Positions 23,637-35,600 of a DNA stretch of 64,000 bases are shown in pieces. The translations under genes were made by a program, and so were the position numbers. Where the stretch lies: contig NC_058153.1 of the NCBI RefSeq assembly GCF_011075055.1, forward strand, positions 3,968,001-4,032,000. The letters are read 5' to 3'. Every line of letters starts with the position of its first letter. Positions within the stretch are counted from its first letter, which is position 1. This stretch comes from Mangifera indica (Eukaryota; Streptophyta; Magnoliopsida; Sapindales; Anacardiaceae). The notes beneath the pieces are model-generated. The model had not been told where the DNA came from. It worked only from the letters and a program-made list of their open reading frames with translations, and did not search any database.

Positions 23637-26600
23637 ATGTTGCCAAAAACTGAATCTCGGAAGAAGATAGGTGAGAGTACAAATAGTTTGAAGTTGTTAA
23701 ATGACATTGAAGCTATAAGCAAAGCTCTTTATTTAGAGGAAAAATCTGTAAAAAGTTTGAGTTCTACTGCCAATACCCGGTCCAAATCGGCCGGGAAAGC
23801 CCCTTTGCTTGATGCCAAAGGGAAGTTGAAAGACAGTACTGAAGATCCAATTATAAAGAACAAGAAGTCCATTTGGAACTGGAAGCTCTTAAAGGCCTTC
23901 TCTAGTATTAAAAATCGTAGGTTTAGTTGTTGTTTCTCTCTCGAAGTCCATTCTATTGAAGGTTTGCCACAGACTTTTAATGATGTTAGTCTTCTTGTGC
24001 ACTGGAAGAGGCGGGATGGGAGTTTGGAGACCCGTCCAACTAAGGTTCTTGATGGAACAGTTAAATTTGAAGAGATTCTGACACACACTTGCTCAGTTTA
24101 TGGCAGTAGGAATGGACCCATCATTCAGCGAAGTATGAGGCAAAGCACTTTTTGCTTTATGCTTCTGTGTTTGGAAAACCAGAACTAGATCTAGGGAAGC
24201 ATCGGGTTGACCTCACAAGGTTGCTTCCTCTTACATTGGAAGAATTGGGGGATGAGAAGAGCACCGGGAAGTGGACTACTAGTTTCAAGTTATCAGGGAG
24301 GGCTAAAGGTGCTGCGATGAATGTTAGTTTTGGATATACTCTTATTGGGGATAACACAATTCCTAATGGAAATAATAGGAGTGTTCCTGAGGTGGTGAAT
24401 GTGAAGTGGAATGACTTGGGTATGATCAAGCCTATTACTAAATTTGGTACAATGCAGCAGATTGAAAGCATTCCCGGTAAAGTTAATCAACTGTCTCATT
24501 CCTCAACTCACTCCATGGAGGACATCAAAGATCTGCACAAAGTTTTGCCAACATCAAGGTCGGAGCTTGCCAGTTCGGTACAGATGCTGTGTAAAAAATT
24601 TGATGGAGAAAATTTTGATACATCAATTGATCATAAACCTGAACTTGATCCAGTTGCTGAGCATCATCTTGAGCCTATCAAACCACAATCATTTCCCATG
24701 TCTGTCTCTGGAAGAGAAAATGTTGATAATGAGTATGAAGACAATGAGTTCTCTGTAATTGAACAAGGGATAGAATTGTCATCAGAGGAACATAATGAAG
24801 AAAAGTTGGATTCATCAATTGATCATAAACCTGAACTTGATCTGGCTGCTGAGCATCATCTTGAGCCTATCAAACTACACTCATTTCCCATGTCTGTCTC
24901 TGGAAGAGAAAATGTCGATAATGAATGTGAAGACAATGAGTTCTCTATAATTGAACAAGGGATAGAATTGCCATCAAAGGAACATACAAAATCTCTGGAA
25001 TATACTGTGGAAACTACTTCTTTTCCTACCTTAAAAAGTTCTGAAGTTGAAGTTGATACCTCGGCAACAGCTTTTAAAAAGGGAGAACTTTCCCAGGATG
25101 GGAACCATGTCAGTGACATAAATAAGATTGTGGGATCTTATTGCAGTTCCAAAGATGATGACATATACTCCAAAGAATCATTGATGAAAGACTTGGAATC
25201 AGCTTTGAGCAGTGTGTCTAATTTGGTGTTAGAAGCTGCAGATTCTCCTGAATGGCCAGAGAGTCACATGGAAATTAATAGTGATCATAAAGTAATTGGG
25301 ATGGGGAGATCACATAGCTTGGATGATGTTACTGCATCTGTGGCAACTGAATTCTTGGATATGCTGGGGATTGAGCATAGTCCATTTGGCTTGAGTTCTG
25401 AGAGTGAGCCAGAGTCTCCAAGAGAGCGCTTGTTAAGGCAACTTGAGAAAGATGCTCTAGCTGGTGGTCGTTCTTTATTTGATTTTGGTATAGCTAATGA
25501 GGACCAAACAGAATTTGTTTATGATGCTCCATCTGTATATGAGAGTGGAAATTTTTCTGAGGATTTTGAGCCTCCATCTGCAGTTCAAGCTGCTGAGGGG
25601 GAGCCTTGGATGTCAACTCAGGATATAAAGAGCAAAATGAAGGCCATGATGTTGGAAGATTTGGAAACAGAAGCCTTAATGCGTGAGTGGGGGCTGAGTG
25701 AAAAGGCTTTTCAAAGTTCTCCAACTGAAAGCTCTAGTGTGGTTGGGAGTCCTTGTGATTTGCCTCTGGAAGAGCCATTTCAATTGCCTCCGCTTGGAGA
25801 AGGAATGGGCCCATATCTTCAGACAAAGAATGGAGGATTTTTGAGGTCTATGAGTCCATCACTTTTCAGCAATGCCAAAGGTGGCAGGAGCTTGATCATG
25901 CAGGTCTCAAGTCCCATTGTGGTACCTGCAGATATAGGTTCTAGTGTAATGGAGATACTGCAGCGACTGGCATCTGTTGGAATTGAAAAGCTCTCAATGC
26001 AGATGAATAAACTAATACCTTTGGAAGATATAACTGGGAAAACAATGCAGCAAGTGGCATGGGAATCTGCAACAACTCTAGAGGGACTTGAGAGGTTTGC
26101 TAGCACTTCCTTACAGAGTTAAAAGAAGAATAAGCTCTTTTTCTCAAAATTATTTGGTAGATAAGTTCCTTTTCCTTTTTCTTTCTTATTTATAACATTT
26201 TATTTGTTCCTTGGCACAGCCAGCACATATTGCAACATGATACAGAGGCTCAACAAGACTTTTCAGATGTGCAGAAGACAATGAGTGGAAGATCATCTGG
26301 ATACAAGTCTAGTAAGCTTAGTTCAAATTCAACTGGCAATGAAATTTGTTCAGAATATGTATCCTTAGAAGATCTTGCTCCTTTGGCTATGGATAAGATT
26401 GAAGCACTTTCAATGGAGGGGTTGAGAATACAATCTGGCATGTCTGATGAAGATGCACCTTCAAACATTAGTGCAGGTTCTATTGGGGAAATTTCAGCCC
26501 TTCAGGGCAAGGGGTTCCATATGACTGCATCACTTGGTTTGGAAGGAACTGGTGGATTGCCATTGTTGGATATAAAAGACAGTTGTGAAGAAGTAGATGG

Positions 26601-27375
26601 GTTAATGGGTCTTTCACTAACTCTTGATGAATGGATGAGGTTGGACTCTGGCGAAATCTATGATGAAGACCAAATCAGTGAGCATACTTCAAAAATACTT
26701 ACTGCCCATCATGCTACATCCTTGGACTTGATTCATGGATGGTCAAAGGGGGAGAGAAGGCACAGGAACGGATCTGGGAGAAAGTATGGTTTGTTGGGAA
26801 ATAATTTCACAGCAGCACTGATGGTGCAACTTCATGATCCTCTGAGAAATTATGAACTGGTTGGTGCACCAATGCTTTCTCTTATTCAGGTGGAGAGAGT
26901 TTTTGTCCCACCAAAGCCAAAAATATATTGCATGGTTCCAGAGTTGAGGAATAACAGTGAAGACTATGATGAATCTGAGTCAACAGGAAAGGAGGCAAAA
27001 GAGACAAAAGAAGAAAAAGCTGCTGAAGAGGAAGGCATTCCACATTTTCGAATCACTGAAGTCCATGTTGCAGGTCTGAAGACAGAGCCTGAAAAGAAGA
27101 AGCTTTGGGGCACCAAAACCCAACAACAATCAGGGTCTCGCTGGCTGCTTGCTAATGGAATGGGAAAGAACAATAACCATCCATTTATGAAGTCAAAGAC
27201 TTTTTCAAAATCTTCAGCCCCTCTGACAACAAAGGTGCAGCCCAGTGATACTTTATGGAGCACCTCATCTTGTAGTCATGGTACTGGGGATAAATGGAAG
27301 GAATTGGCAGCAGCCAATGCGCATATTCGGAACCCTAATATTATTTTTACAAATGAAACTACTAGGTTGCAGTGA
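23637..27375 (+). CDS. PMIR1: PMI1-RELATED 1-like protein, with a one-base frameshift
   Basis: Plant-specific cytoplasmic protein with an N-terminal C2 (NT-C2) domain; the family acts in actin-dependent chloroplast and nuclear movement. The start MLPKTESRKK at 23637 fits PMIR1 proteins. Exon 1 is 23637-26094 and exon 2 is 26220-27375 (donor GAGAG|GTTTGC, acceptor GGCACAG|CC). With one base allowed for, the product is about 1,204 residues against about 1,160 in Arabidopsis. Recognisable blocks: SLEVHSIEGLP with VHWKRRDG (NT-C2), LGKHRVDLTRLLPLTLEEL, FLDMLGIEHSPFGLSS, and the conserved C-terminal EYVSLEDLAPLAMDKIEAL and GAPMLSLIQVERVFVPPKP. Oddities: the frame shifts by one near 24,115-24,120, where the family reads SRNGP then HHSAKY, consistent with a lost C in a C-run; and a 64-residue internal duplication. 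Either a real disabling mutation or a consensus error explains the break; the rest of the gene is open and well conserved, which favours an error. Confidence 0.9.
24617..24985 (+). repeat. In-frame 192-bp internal duplication in PMIR1-like gene
   Basis: Unit 24617-24808 is followed by 24809-24985. Both encode SIDHKPELD, AEHHLEPIK, SFPMSVSGRENVDN and EDNEFS-IEQGIEL with a few substitutions. The period is 64 codons, so the frame is kept. It lies in the poorly conserved linker after the NT-C2 domain. Confidence 0.92.
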
Positions 27376-27824
27376 CTTGCACATGCATTTAAGTGTCACT
27401 GGAATCATTGGAATCTGTATGAAACAGTTTTAACCTGTTTCATGAAGATGGTTCCATGCAGATTGTAGAGTTGCTGAAATGCATGATTATACCTTACGGT
27501 CATTCATGAGATGGAGTTGTTAACACAATGCACTCAGTAGACAAGATGAGTTCTGCTTGTAGTGTTTTTCTTGTATTTACTTGAGAAAGATAACCGATAT
27601 TTTGTCCATGCAATACAAGGTAAAATACCAATGGTTTTGGTGCATCTTCATTTCTGTTTTTTAATTATGCCTGCTACCTTTGTAACTTATGCATTGACAG
27701 GAATCATTTATTGCAATTAAATTTCAACTTCTATGTTGCAAGAAAAATTTAGTTTTCATGTAAACAGAACAGAAACAGAGACCCCCATATTATCTTTATT
27801 TATTTTTTTTCCCTACAGATACAA
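27376..27824. other. Shared 3' region of PMIR1-like and PAL genes
   Basis: Only 449 bp separate the two convergent stop codons. It must hold both 3' UTRs; no other feature is seen. Confidence 0.7.
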
Positions 27825-29983
27825 TTATAATTGCACTGGGACTGTATTGTTTGTTTTCCAATTGCTCATGCAGTTGATGAGAACATCTCCCAGCTTCCCT
27901 TCATTGATAGCCTCATAAACCTTCTCAATATCCTCTCCTGGACTCACCTTTTTGGCGCCACTCAGAAGCTCAGTTCCCACTTCTTCCCTCACAAACCTGT
28001 ATATAGGATATGTCCTGCATTTCTTAATCCTCTTTGCAATTGATACGTCTCCATTATCAAACCTCTCCCTTGCTTTTGATATTTCTTCTTCTAGTCTTGC
28101 TTTCAGTTCCTTCATGAATACCGGGATTTGCTTGAAAATTGAATAGCCATTTTCATTAGCTTTAGAATCTGGAAGTGCTTTTGCAACGAGTATTTCTTGC
28201 AGCTTTGGCAAAAAGGCATAATGAGGGTTGGTGGGATCATCAAGATAGGAGAATACTGGTTGGTGTTCAACAACCTGCAAGAGTTCTGTCTCTGCGAAAC
28301 GTGAGTTGAGTAGTGATCCATCTTCAGCTATGTAAAGGGTTTTCTTTATAACTTGGCGAACGGTTTGTTTCACAACTTGTCTCATGTTCTCTTCCAGATG
28401 CCTCAAGTCAATTGCCTGGCAAAGGGCTACCATAAAAGTTGCAGACATCAGTTTTAGTATCTCAATTGCCTCTGCACTTTTTCTTGCGAAATCAAACCAA
28501 GAGAATTCACATCTTGGTTGTGTTGTTCGGCGCTTTGTACATGTGTTGTAACAGGATTTGCCAGGTACTGAAGCTCTGAACAATATGCTGCCATGGCTAT
28601 CTCTGCGCCTTTGAATCCATAGTCCAGGCTGGGATTAGGTCCACCAATTAAGTTAGAAGGCAAACCATTGTTGTAGTAATCACAAACAAGTTCAGAGAAC
28701 TGAGCAAACATTAGCTTTCCAATTGCCGCAATGGCAATCCTGAGATTGTCCATGGAAACACCAATAGGCGTCCCTTGGAAATTTCCACCATGGAGAGCAA
28801 GATTCCGAGAAACATCAATCAAGGGGTTGTCATTAACAGAATTGATTTCCCTTTCAATTGAATCAGTTGCCATACGAATGACTTCAATCTGGGGACCAAG
28901 CCACTGTGGAGAGGTTCTCAGTGCATATCGGTCTTGTTTGGGCTTTGTAAGTGGATCTTTTTCGTTGCGAATTTTCGCCTCTTTCATGTAGTCACTTCCA
29001 TCTAACAGGTGCTTCATTATTGCAGCTGATTCAATTTGACCCGGATGGTGCTTGAGCTCGTGAGTTAGAGGGTCTGTGAATTCGGGCTTGCCATGCATGA
29101 CTTCACAGAACAAAGCAGAGAGAACTTCCGAAAGAAGGACCAAAATGTTGGCATCGAAGCAAACCGTTGCAGCCACAGCTGAACCAACAGCTGTTCCATT
29201 GACAAGAGCTAAACCTTCCTTTGCTTGCAGCTCAAAGGGAGCTGGAATTCCAGCTCTCTTCAGAGCTTCAACAGCAGAAATCTCCTTGCCTTCGGGAGTA
29301 ACCACCTTGCAATTATGGCGGCCAGTTATCAACCCAGCAATATAAGACAAAGGCACAAGATCACCTGAAGCTGTAATAGTCCCTCTTAGAGGCAGTTTAG
29401 GGATCAAATTGTTGTTCATCAGCTTGGCCATTGCTTCAAGTATCTCCCAACGTATGCCAGAGTAGCCTTGCATCAGTGTGTTCACACGGACAAGCATTGC
29501 CGCCTTTGCATAACTGGAAGGAAGATTGTCTTTACCAATGACTCCGGCATTAAGAAAACGAATAAGCTCCGTTTGAAGATCAGCGGTTTTGTTGGTGCGT
29601 CTATGTGAAGTGGCTCCAAAACCGGTTGTAACACCATATGTATCTGTCCCGCGAGAGATGTTTTCAGTGACCCAATTGGCACTTTTCACCACCCGGTCAC
29701 GAGCAACAGCCTCATCAGGGTTAACTTTCACTTGGTTTCTGCGTGCAATGGCGGTAACCTCAGCAACAGTGAGAGTTGTACCCTGGATATCAACAGTTTC
29801 AGCCTGGGAAAACTGTGACAACATTTGAAGGACTTGGTCAAAATGGGAACACTGGAGGGCCTCAACAGCTTTCTTCCAATGTAGTGGGGTTGAAACATGA
29901 GAATTTTCTGGTATACAAATGGGGTTGTTGCTGTGTTTTTGAAGAGTTGGGGCAAGTGAAAAGGCAATCTCATTGGTGGCCAT
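27825..29983 (-). CDS. PAL: Phenylalanine ammonia-lyase, intronless, with a one-base frameshift
   Basis: Cytosolic enzyme turning phenylalanine into cinnamate, the entry to phenylpropanoids. From the ATG at 29983 the frame runs without intron through Tyr116 ([15 protein letters not shown]), Phe143 of the RFLNAG selectivity site, the MIO-forming Ala-Ser-Gly at 205-207 ([19 protein letters not shown]), [14 protein letters not shown] and [17 protein letters not shown]. There the frame slips by one base (28488/28487, minus-strand ATTTC|GCAAG) and continues as [14 protein letters not shown] to the stop at 27825. Joined length would be about 719 residues, normal for PAL. Most angiosperm PAL genes have one intron near the HRRT block; none is present here. 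The C-terminus ends TNNTVPVQL instead of the usual WNGAP-type end. A TATA box and AC-like elements upstream argue against a simple retrocopy. Active divergent paralogue with a sequence error, or a young pseudogene, are both possible. Confidence 0.93.
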
Positions 29984-30068
29984 TGCCAGAATTTGGCACT
30001 GAATTTAGTTATGAAAGAGTTTAAAATGCTATTGGAAGGTGTGAGATTGAGAAGGGAGTAGAGGTGAA

Positions 30069-30075
30069 ATTTATA
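30069..30075 (-). promoter_or_regulatory. TATA box of PAL
   Basis: On the minus strand TATAAAT lies 86 bp before the ATG, giving a leader of about 50-60 nt. Its presence shows this copy has a normal promoter. Confidence 0.6.
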
Positions 30076-30151
30076 GTGATGAGTGAAGAGACATATGGAA
30101 GTGGGAAAGGGCTGCTGAAATTTGTCAAAATAAAGTTGAAGAGGAGAGTGA

Positions 30152-30158
30152 GTTTGGT
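30152..30158 (-). promoter_or_regulatory. AC-element-like site in PAL promoter
   Basis: ACCAAAC on the minus strand, about 80 bp before the TATA box, matches the loose ACCWAMC pattern bound by MYB regulators of phenylpropanoid genes. Short motif, so only suggestive. Confidence 0.35.
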
Positions 30159-30338
30159 CGGTAGAGTTGCGTGGAAGGAGAGGGGAAGTTTTGGCCATCT
30201 TTACTCCATGGAAAATGTTGTTACTGCTTGACCATTGACTCAATAAAGCCCAAAGGTTTAATATCATCATACAAAACAGCAATCAACATGCCATACATAC
30301 TTTAGTCCTTTTCCTAGAAAATATACCATCTTAAGCTA

Positions 30339-30345
30339 ACCAACC
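30339..30345 (+). promoter_or_regulatory. AC-II element (ACCAACC) upstream of PAL
   Basis: An exact ACCAACC lies about 265 bp before the PAL TATA box, on the opposite strand. AC elements work in either orientation in PAL, 4CL and other lignin-pathway promoters. Chance occurrence is possible. Confidence 0.4.
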
Positions 30346-30349
30346 ATAT

Positions 30350-31440
30350 TTTTGTCTTTTTGGATGGCCCGTTTTCTCCTGTCGTTTGAGGCTTTCATTT
30401 TTCCATCTCGTTAATAATAAAGATGTAGCCATGAAATTTCCCTTCCCTTAAAATTCCTGGGCACTCAAACTCACAACTTCAACACTAAATTGTAATTAAG
30501 TAATATTATATGTACATATTTTAAATAAACAAAATAAGTATATAATAATATGTCATTATATAATTAGGTGTTACTTATTCATCATCTGGTTTGTCTTTTT
30601 AGGTCATTTGTGCACCATGAATCGTCTTCAGGGTCATGGGTTTTTATATTCCACCGATTGTGTTTTGTATGACTCAACTATGAAGACTCATGATCATCTT
30701 TTTGTGAGTAACGATTTCACTACTATTTGGGGAAAAATCAAAGTTAGGATTCTTATGACTTGACTAAGTTTCTTTAGATGCACATCCAAAGTTGATATCT
30801 CTCTAGACTAGTAGCACATTCCACACAAAACCGGCTGAAAACTTGTCAAAGAAGTGACCCTTCCAGGCAAAGTGATTGAAAACCACCCCAACTCATGGAC
30901 ATGTGGTGACTATGATAGATATATTAGAAATCATTAACAGTAAAGTGGCTTAACTGGGTTGAAATAAGGTGGTGTAAAAGTTTAATCTACAAATTATCGT
31001 AGTGTTTAACTGGTGAAAAATTATGGCAATACCGTAGAGCTGTTGGGGGATCTAGACAGTATATTCAGTAATGTAATTATTTAGGTCCATACCACAAGTA
31101 ATACATATTATATGTAGAGTCATACTATATACATAAATAATGAGTATAAATTTATATACAAATAATTATATACCTTCGTATAATTATATGTTACTTTATT
31201 TCTAATTCAAAATATTTAATCACATAATAACATTTATAATTTGTGTATACAATTTTATTGATTTATATACTATTCTAACCACCATCAACAAAGAAAGAAT
31301 GAATTTCCACATGCCGAGTAGTCAAGTAACCTATCAGCTTCCCATTCCAGTCAAAAAGAAGGCAGCCATCGCAGTAGGCCCTTTCCATAGAGTCAGTGGC
31401 TCGTTTATCTCCTCTCTCTCCAGACCAGTTAAAAATAAAC
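30350..31440. other. Intergenic, no feature recognised
   Basis: AT-rich spacer between the PAL promoter and the fifth MULE element. I see no coding region or RNA gene in it. Confidence 0.5.
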
Positions 31441-32199
31441 GGCCAAAGAACTATTCCCCACCCAAGTTTTGCCCCAATCTTAAAAACATATCTGTGACAT
31501 CTTAAAAACCAAAACACCGATCTATAAATCAATTGCTGTTAAAATTTTTAATTAAGGTTAATGGTAAAAACATCATTTTATCAATAATATTTAATAAATA
31601 TAAAATTCATTATTTTTTCTCCCTAAATTTTAAAAACTAATAACTTTACCCTATTTAAAGTTTTTTAATTTTAAAAAGTCACATTCCTCTCCCTTCCTAA
31701 ACTTAGAGTTTTTCTTTTCTTCATCCCTCTGTCTAACATATCCAGTGTCGACAACCTTCTCTTTCTATCATAAACCGTCGTCATCTTCGTTTCTTCACCT
31801 TTTTCGTTGAATCTACTCATCGACAGCGCTAAACAAATTGTCACTGTCGACGAGTGGATTTGGCTAAAGAAGTGAAAAAATAAAAACAACAACAGTTTAA
31901 AGTGAAAAAGAGAGGTTATCGATCGTCAAAAAGGGTAAAGAAAAAAAACCCTAGATTTGAGAGAGAGAATATGATTTTTTTTAAATTAAAAACTTTAGAT
32001 AAGACTGAAGTTATTAGTTTTTAAGATATAGAGGAAAAAATATAATAAATTTTATATTTTTTAATATTATTATTAAAATGATAATTTTACCTTTATTTAT
32101 AATAATATTTAGTTGATAGGTGAGTATTTAGATTTCTGAAATATCACAGGTATGCTTTTGAAATTGGTTAAAACTTGGGTGCGAAACAGTCCTTTGGCC
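31441..32199. mobile_element. Foldback MULE-type MITE, copy E
   Basis: The left end GGCCAAAGAACTATTCCCC and inverted right end GGCCAAAGGACTGTTTCGC are both followed by ACCCAAGTTTT. Flanks AAAATAAAC (31432-31440) and AAAATTAAG (32200-32208) match at 7 of 9. The interior mirrors itself around gtcgaca/tgtcgac words (31,745-31,850). The 73-codon minus frame in it is not a gene. Confidence 0.75.
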
Positions 32200-32678
32200 A
32201 AAATTAAGGTTACATTGCGCTGTCAAGTGTGAACACCCATCAAAGCCATTAAACATATCGAGAATTTCCTGGGAACGATTATGTTCACATAGGAAACAGA
32301 ATGGAAATAACCTTTTGAAACCGAAAAGGGAAGAAAAGGAAAATATGCATTCAATTCAATTCCTAGCTGATGACTACATGTGAGTTAGAGTTTCACAAAG
32401 TCAAAAGTTAGTATCAATTAGAGGTAATCAGGTGGAATTGGATAATTTTTCACCTTTAAGAAGGAAAAGGAATTTCTAGACAACGGAAATACATTTCCCA
32501 GTTCGATTCAGAAACTACAAACTGTTTAACACTAACATATCCTAATGATATAGTCTTCAAGACAAAGTACTGAGTACAATATGCTGACCAACATGGCATG
32601 ATACAGGAAATCTGAACAACTAAACAGTTAGCTAATTTAATCATGAGAAATTTACAGAAGATGAACCCACCTCTGGTG

Positions 32679-35600
32679 TCAAGGCCTAGCTCTCTTGTTG
32701 CTGCAGGAGGGGCACTTGTACTGCTTGATGTGCTCCGCCCTGGCTGGAGTGATTTTCACACATTTTCCGTGGAACCATTTCTCACATATGTCACAGCAAA
32801 TCCAGAACTCGTCAGCTGCATAATTCTCTCCACATGCCCCACATAAGGTATCTCCATGCTCTTCCTCATCCTCCTCATCCAATCCCTCATCCTCCTCCTT
32901 TGGATGCACAGTCTTTGACAATTTGCCAGATTCAGAAGACCTCTGCAGTCATATTCATCAAAGAAATAATGATGCAACAAAGACATGAGAACTGGATGAC
33001 ACATTAATGAAAGTAGCGCACTTAATATACAGCTAAATATGCATTATTTACTAAATCCACTTAAGCTTGGTTTACTAGGTTAATTGTCTATGCACATCTG
33101 TCAATAATACTGATATATCAATTTGAACAGTAAATATCCAACAAAGACTTAGGATGTCTTTCTTAAAAAGGAAAATATGTGTTTCTTTCACAATTGAAGT
33201 TCTTTTGTCAATATCTTGTGCAATTCAAGTTAAATGTATTTGTTTACAATGCATGAACCACCCAATTACATTCCATCTATCTTGAAACAAAAGCTATAAT
33301 GATACTTTGAATCAATGGGAACCAAACGTACCCAGTCAAGCACTAACATCAGAATCAACCCCCCAAAAAATCAGAATTTTCTGTTAGAAACCAATATAAG
33401 AGTAACAATAGTAGAAAAAGAGAGTCATTTCCAATATTTATATAAAAAACAATTGAAATATAAGAGGAAACAGATAAAAGATGGGTTCCCAAACTTGGCC
33501 CCAGAAAGCAGGTTCCCATAATATATACACAATAGATAAAATAATAAAATATGCATGCCAGAAATAACTATCTTCATGATTACATCAAAATATTACCATT
33601 AGATCATCACCCAAACTTGACCCTGCCTATCTAGAGGTATAGACCAGGCATTTTCCATTTTCAATTACTGTGGCAACTCCAAAACTCAAACCCACACTCC
33701 CACTCTTGTTGCTCTAAGATATTCACAACAAAAGCATGCATTGGCCCTTTAACCAGGTCATAAAATTATGGTCCAAACATAGTAAATTCCTCTCAATCCA
33801 ATAATCATTGGCTAGAAATGAATAAAACCATGAAAAATCAGAACTTGATACTACATAAAAAGTATTCCACATTTGTTTTACATAAAATTTATAAGAGGGA
33901 GGGAAATTTTTGCTGCATTTACCCCTTTAGAGCTTGACTTGGATTTGTTGCTGCTGTGATTTGAAACTGCTGACTTCTCCTTTCCCTGTTTCTTTGCACT
34001 TCCAGTAACAACCTCAAAAATCGTTGGAAGATCATTAATCATAGCGAAGAGACGTTTCCTGAAATAAAAATAGCATCTTATTAATAGATGACTGGACAAT
34101 ATAATACAAACCATTGACATTAAGCTATCATATTTGCCTTACTTTGTAATAGACAACAAGCTAGGGGTTAACAGAGATTACACAGAATACAACAGATTAT
34201 TTTAAAATATAGAAGCCAACTACTCAATTCTTATCAGTGTTTCTTCTCAATCCAATCAAAACGAGACATTGAATGCAAGCTATTAGATACAGTGTACAAG
34301 TTTCCATCCGTTGCTCACAATTTAATTTGTGGGAAAGGAAAAAAGAACTGAAAGAAAAAAGAAGAAATATTTTCATAAGAGCTCAAGCCCGAAACGAAGG
34401 AGATGAACCAAAATATGCTAAGCAAAGAAGTATAAATTAATTAGTATAATCTGACTATCCAACATTGAAAAGTTTGCATTGAAGACAACAAATCCTTGCC
34501 AGATTGTTTTCCAAAAGTTTGGTTACACAGATATACATCTAACCACATTAAATATTATATAATGACAAACTTACACATTCTACAAGTGATGAACTTAAAA
34601 AAGGGGTTGGGAAATAGAGATGTATACCTGTCAGCTTTGTCAAAACCAAATCTAGCCCCAAAATAGAAAGCCACAGAAAGTAGCCATGCATCACTGTGAA
34701 CAGCAACCAGAGACAACCAATCCTTTTCCTGCATCCCATCTCTGGCAAAGTTAATACCTAATGCAGGCTCTGGGAGCTCTGGAGGCACTTCTTCAGCAGG
34801 TGAATTGACTTCCCATTGTTCATTTGGGGATCCATAAAGGCAAAGATTCTCCTTCTCTAAAAGGTATAATATTCAGTTGGGTAAGAAGTTACCACTTATT
34901 AAAACACAAAGAGCAGTTATGGAACTCCTCCGTGGAATTGAAATCTCACCAACAATCCAACAACTTTCAGAAAAAAAAATTAACCAATTCAAAAAATGAA
35001 AAATTGCACATAATTGATACTGACAGTTAGGGGCCCAAGATTTCTTAAGACTCATAGAAACATGTAACTGACAGTTACATAAAAAATATCAGCATGAACT
35101 TATTGCCATGACTATCTTATCACCCTGATGATCAAGAAACAGCTTTTAATAAACAGACTAAGTTCCAAAAACAAATGCGGCCACATATTTCACTGGAAAA
35201 TAAAATGAAAAGAAACATTAATAAAGAAACACACATATAAAATCACTAAATATTTATGCCTTGGCATTTCAGTTCGTTTCAACTTTAATAGATAAAAGGA
35301 TATAGATTAAGAACATTACAAAGATGTACCAAAATGTGGACATCATGCAACTGACCCCCACAAGCAAACAATTTTAACTCCATTTCTTGTCAAGTTTGGG
35401 CAATTTTATGGTGTCAAAATGCTATAACCCTTGTGATTATCATGTTTAAACATCTTAGTCATTAAGTTTATATGACTCAAGATGGAATTCAATACGAACC
35501 TGTCTGAAAAGTATGATTCTCATGCTGTGAAATACACTCCCGAAACGAAATCAAACTTTAGCAAAGCAAGTAAAACAAGCACACAAAAAAAAAAAAAAGT

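Noticed and set aside
24152..26122. Separate gene starting at 24,152
   Set aside because: It continues the PMIR1 family alignment without a gap; the separation is caused by the one-base frameshift.
28731..29828. Several plus-strand frames of 66-89 codons
   Set aside because: Antisense to PAL; composition of the real gene keeps these frames open.
29728..30282. 184-codon minus frame at the PAL start
   Set aside because: It overlaps the PAL N-terminal coding region in another frame and runs into its promoter; the translation has no family resemblance.
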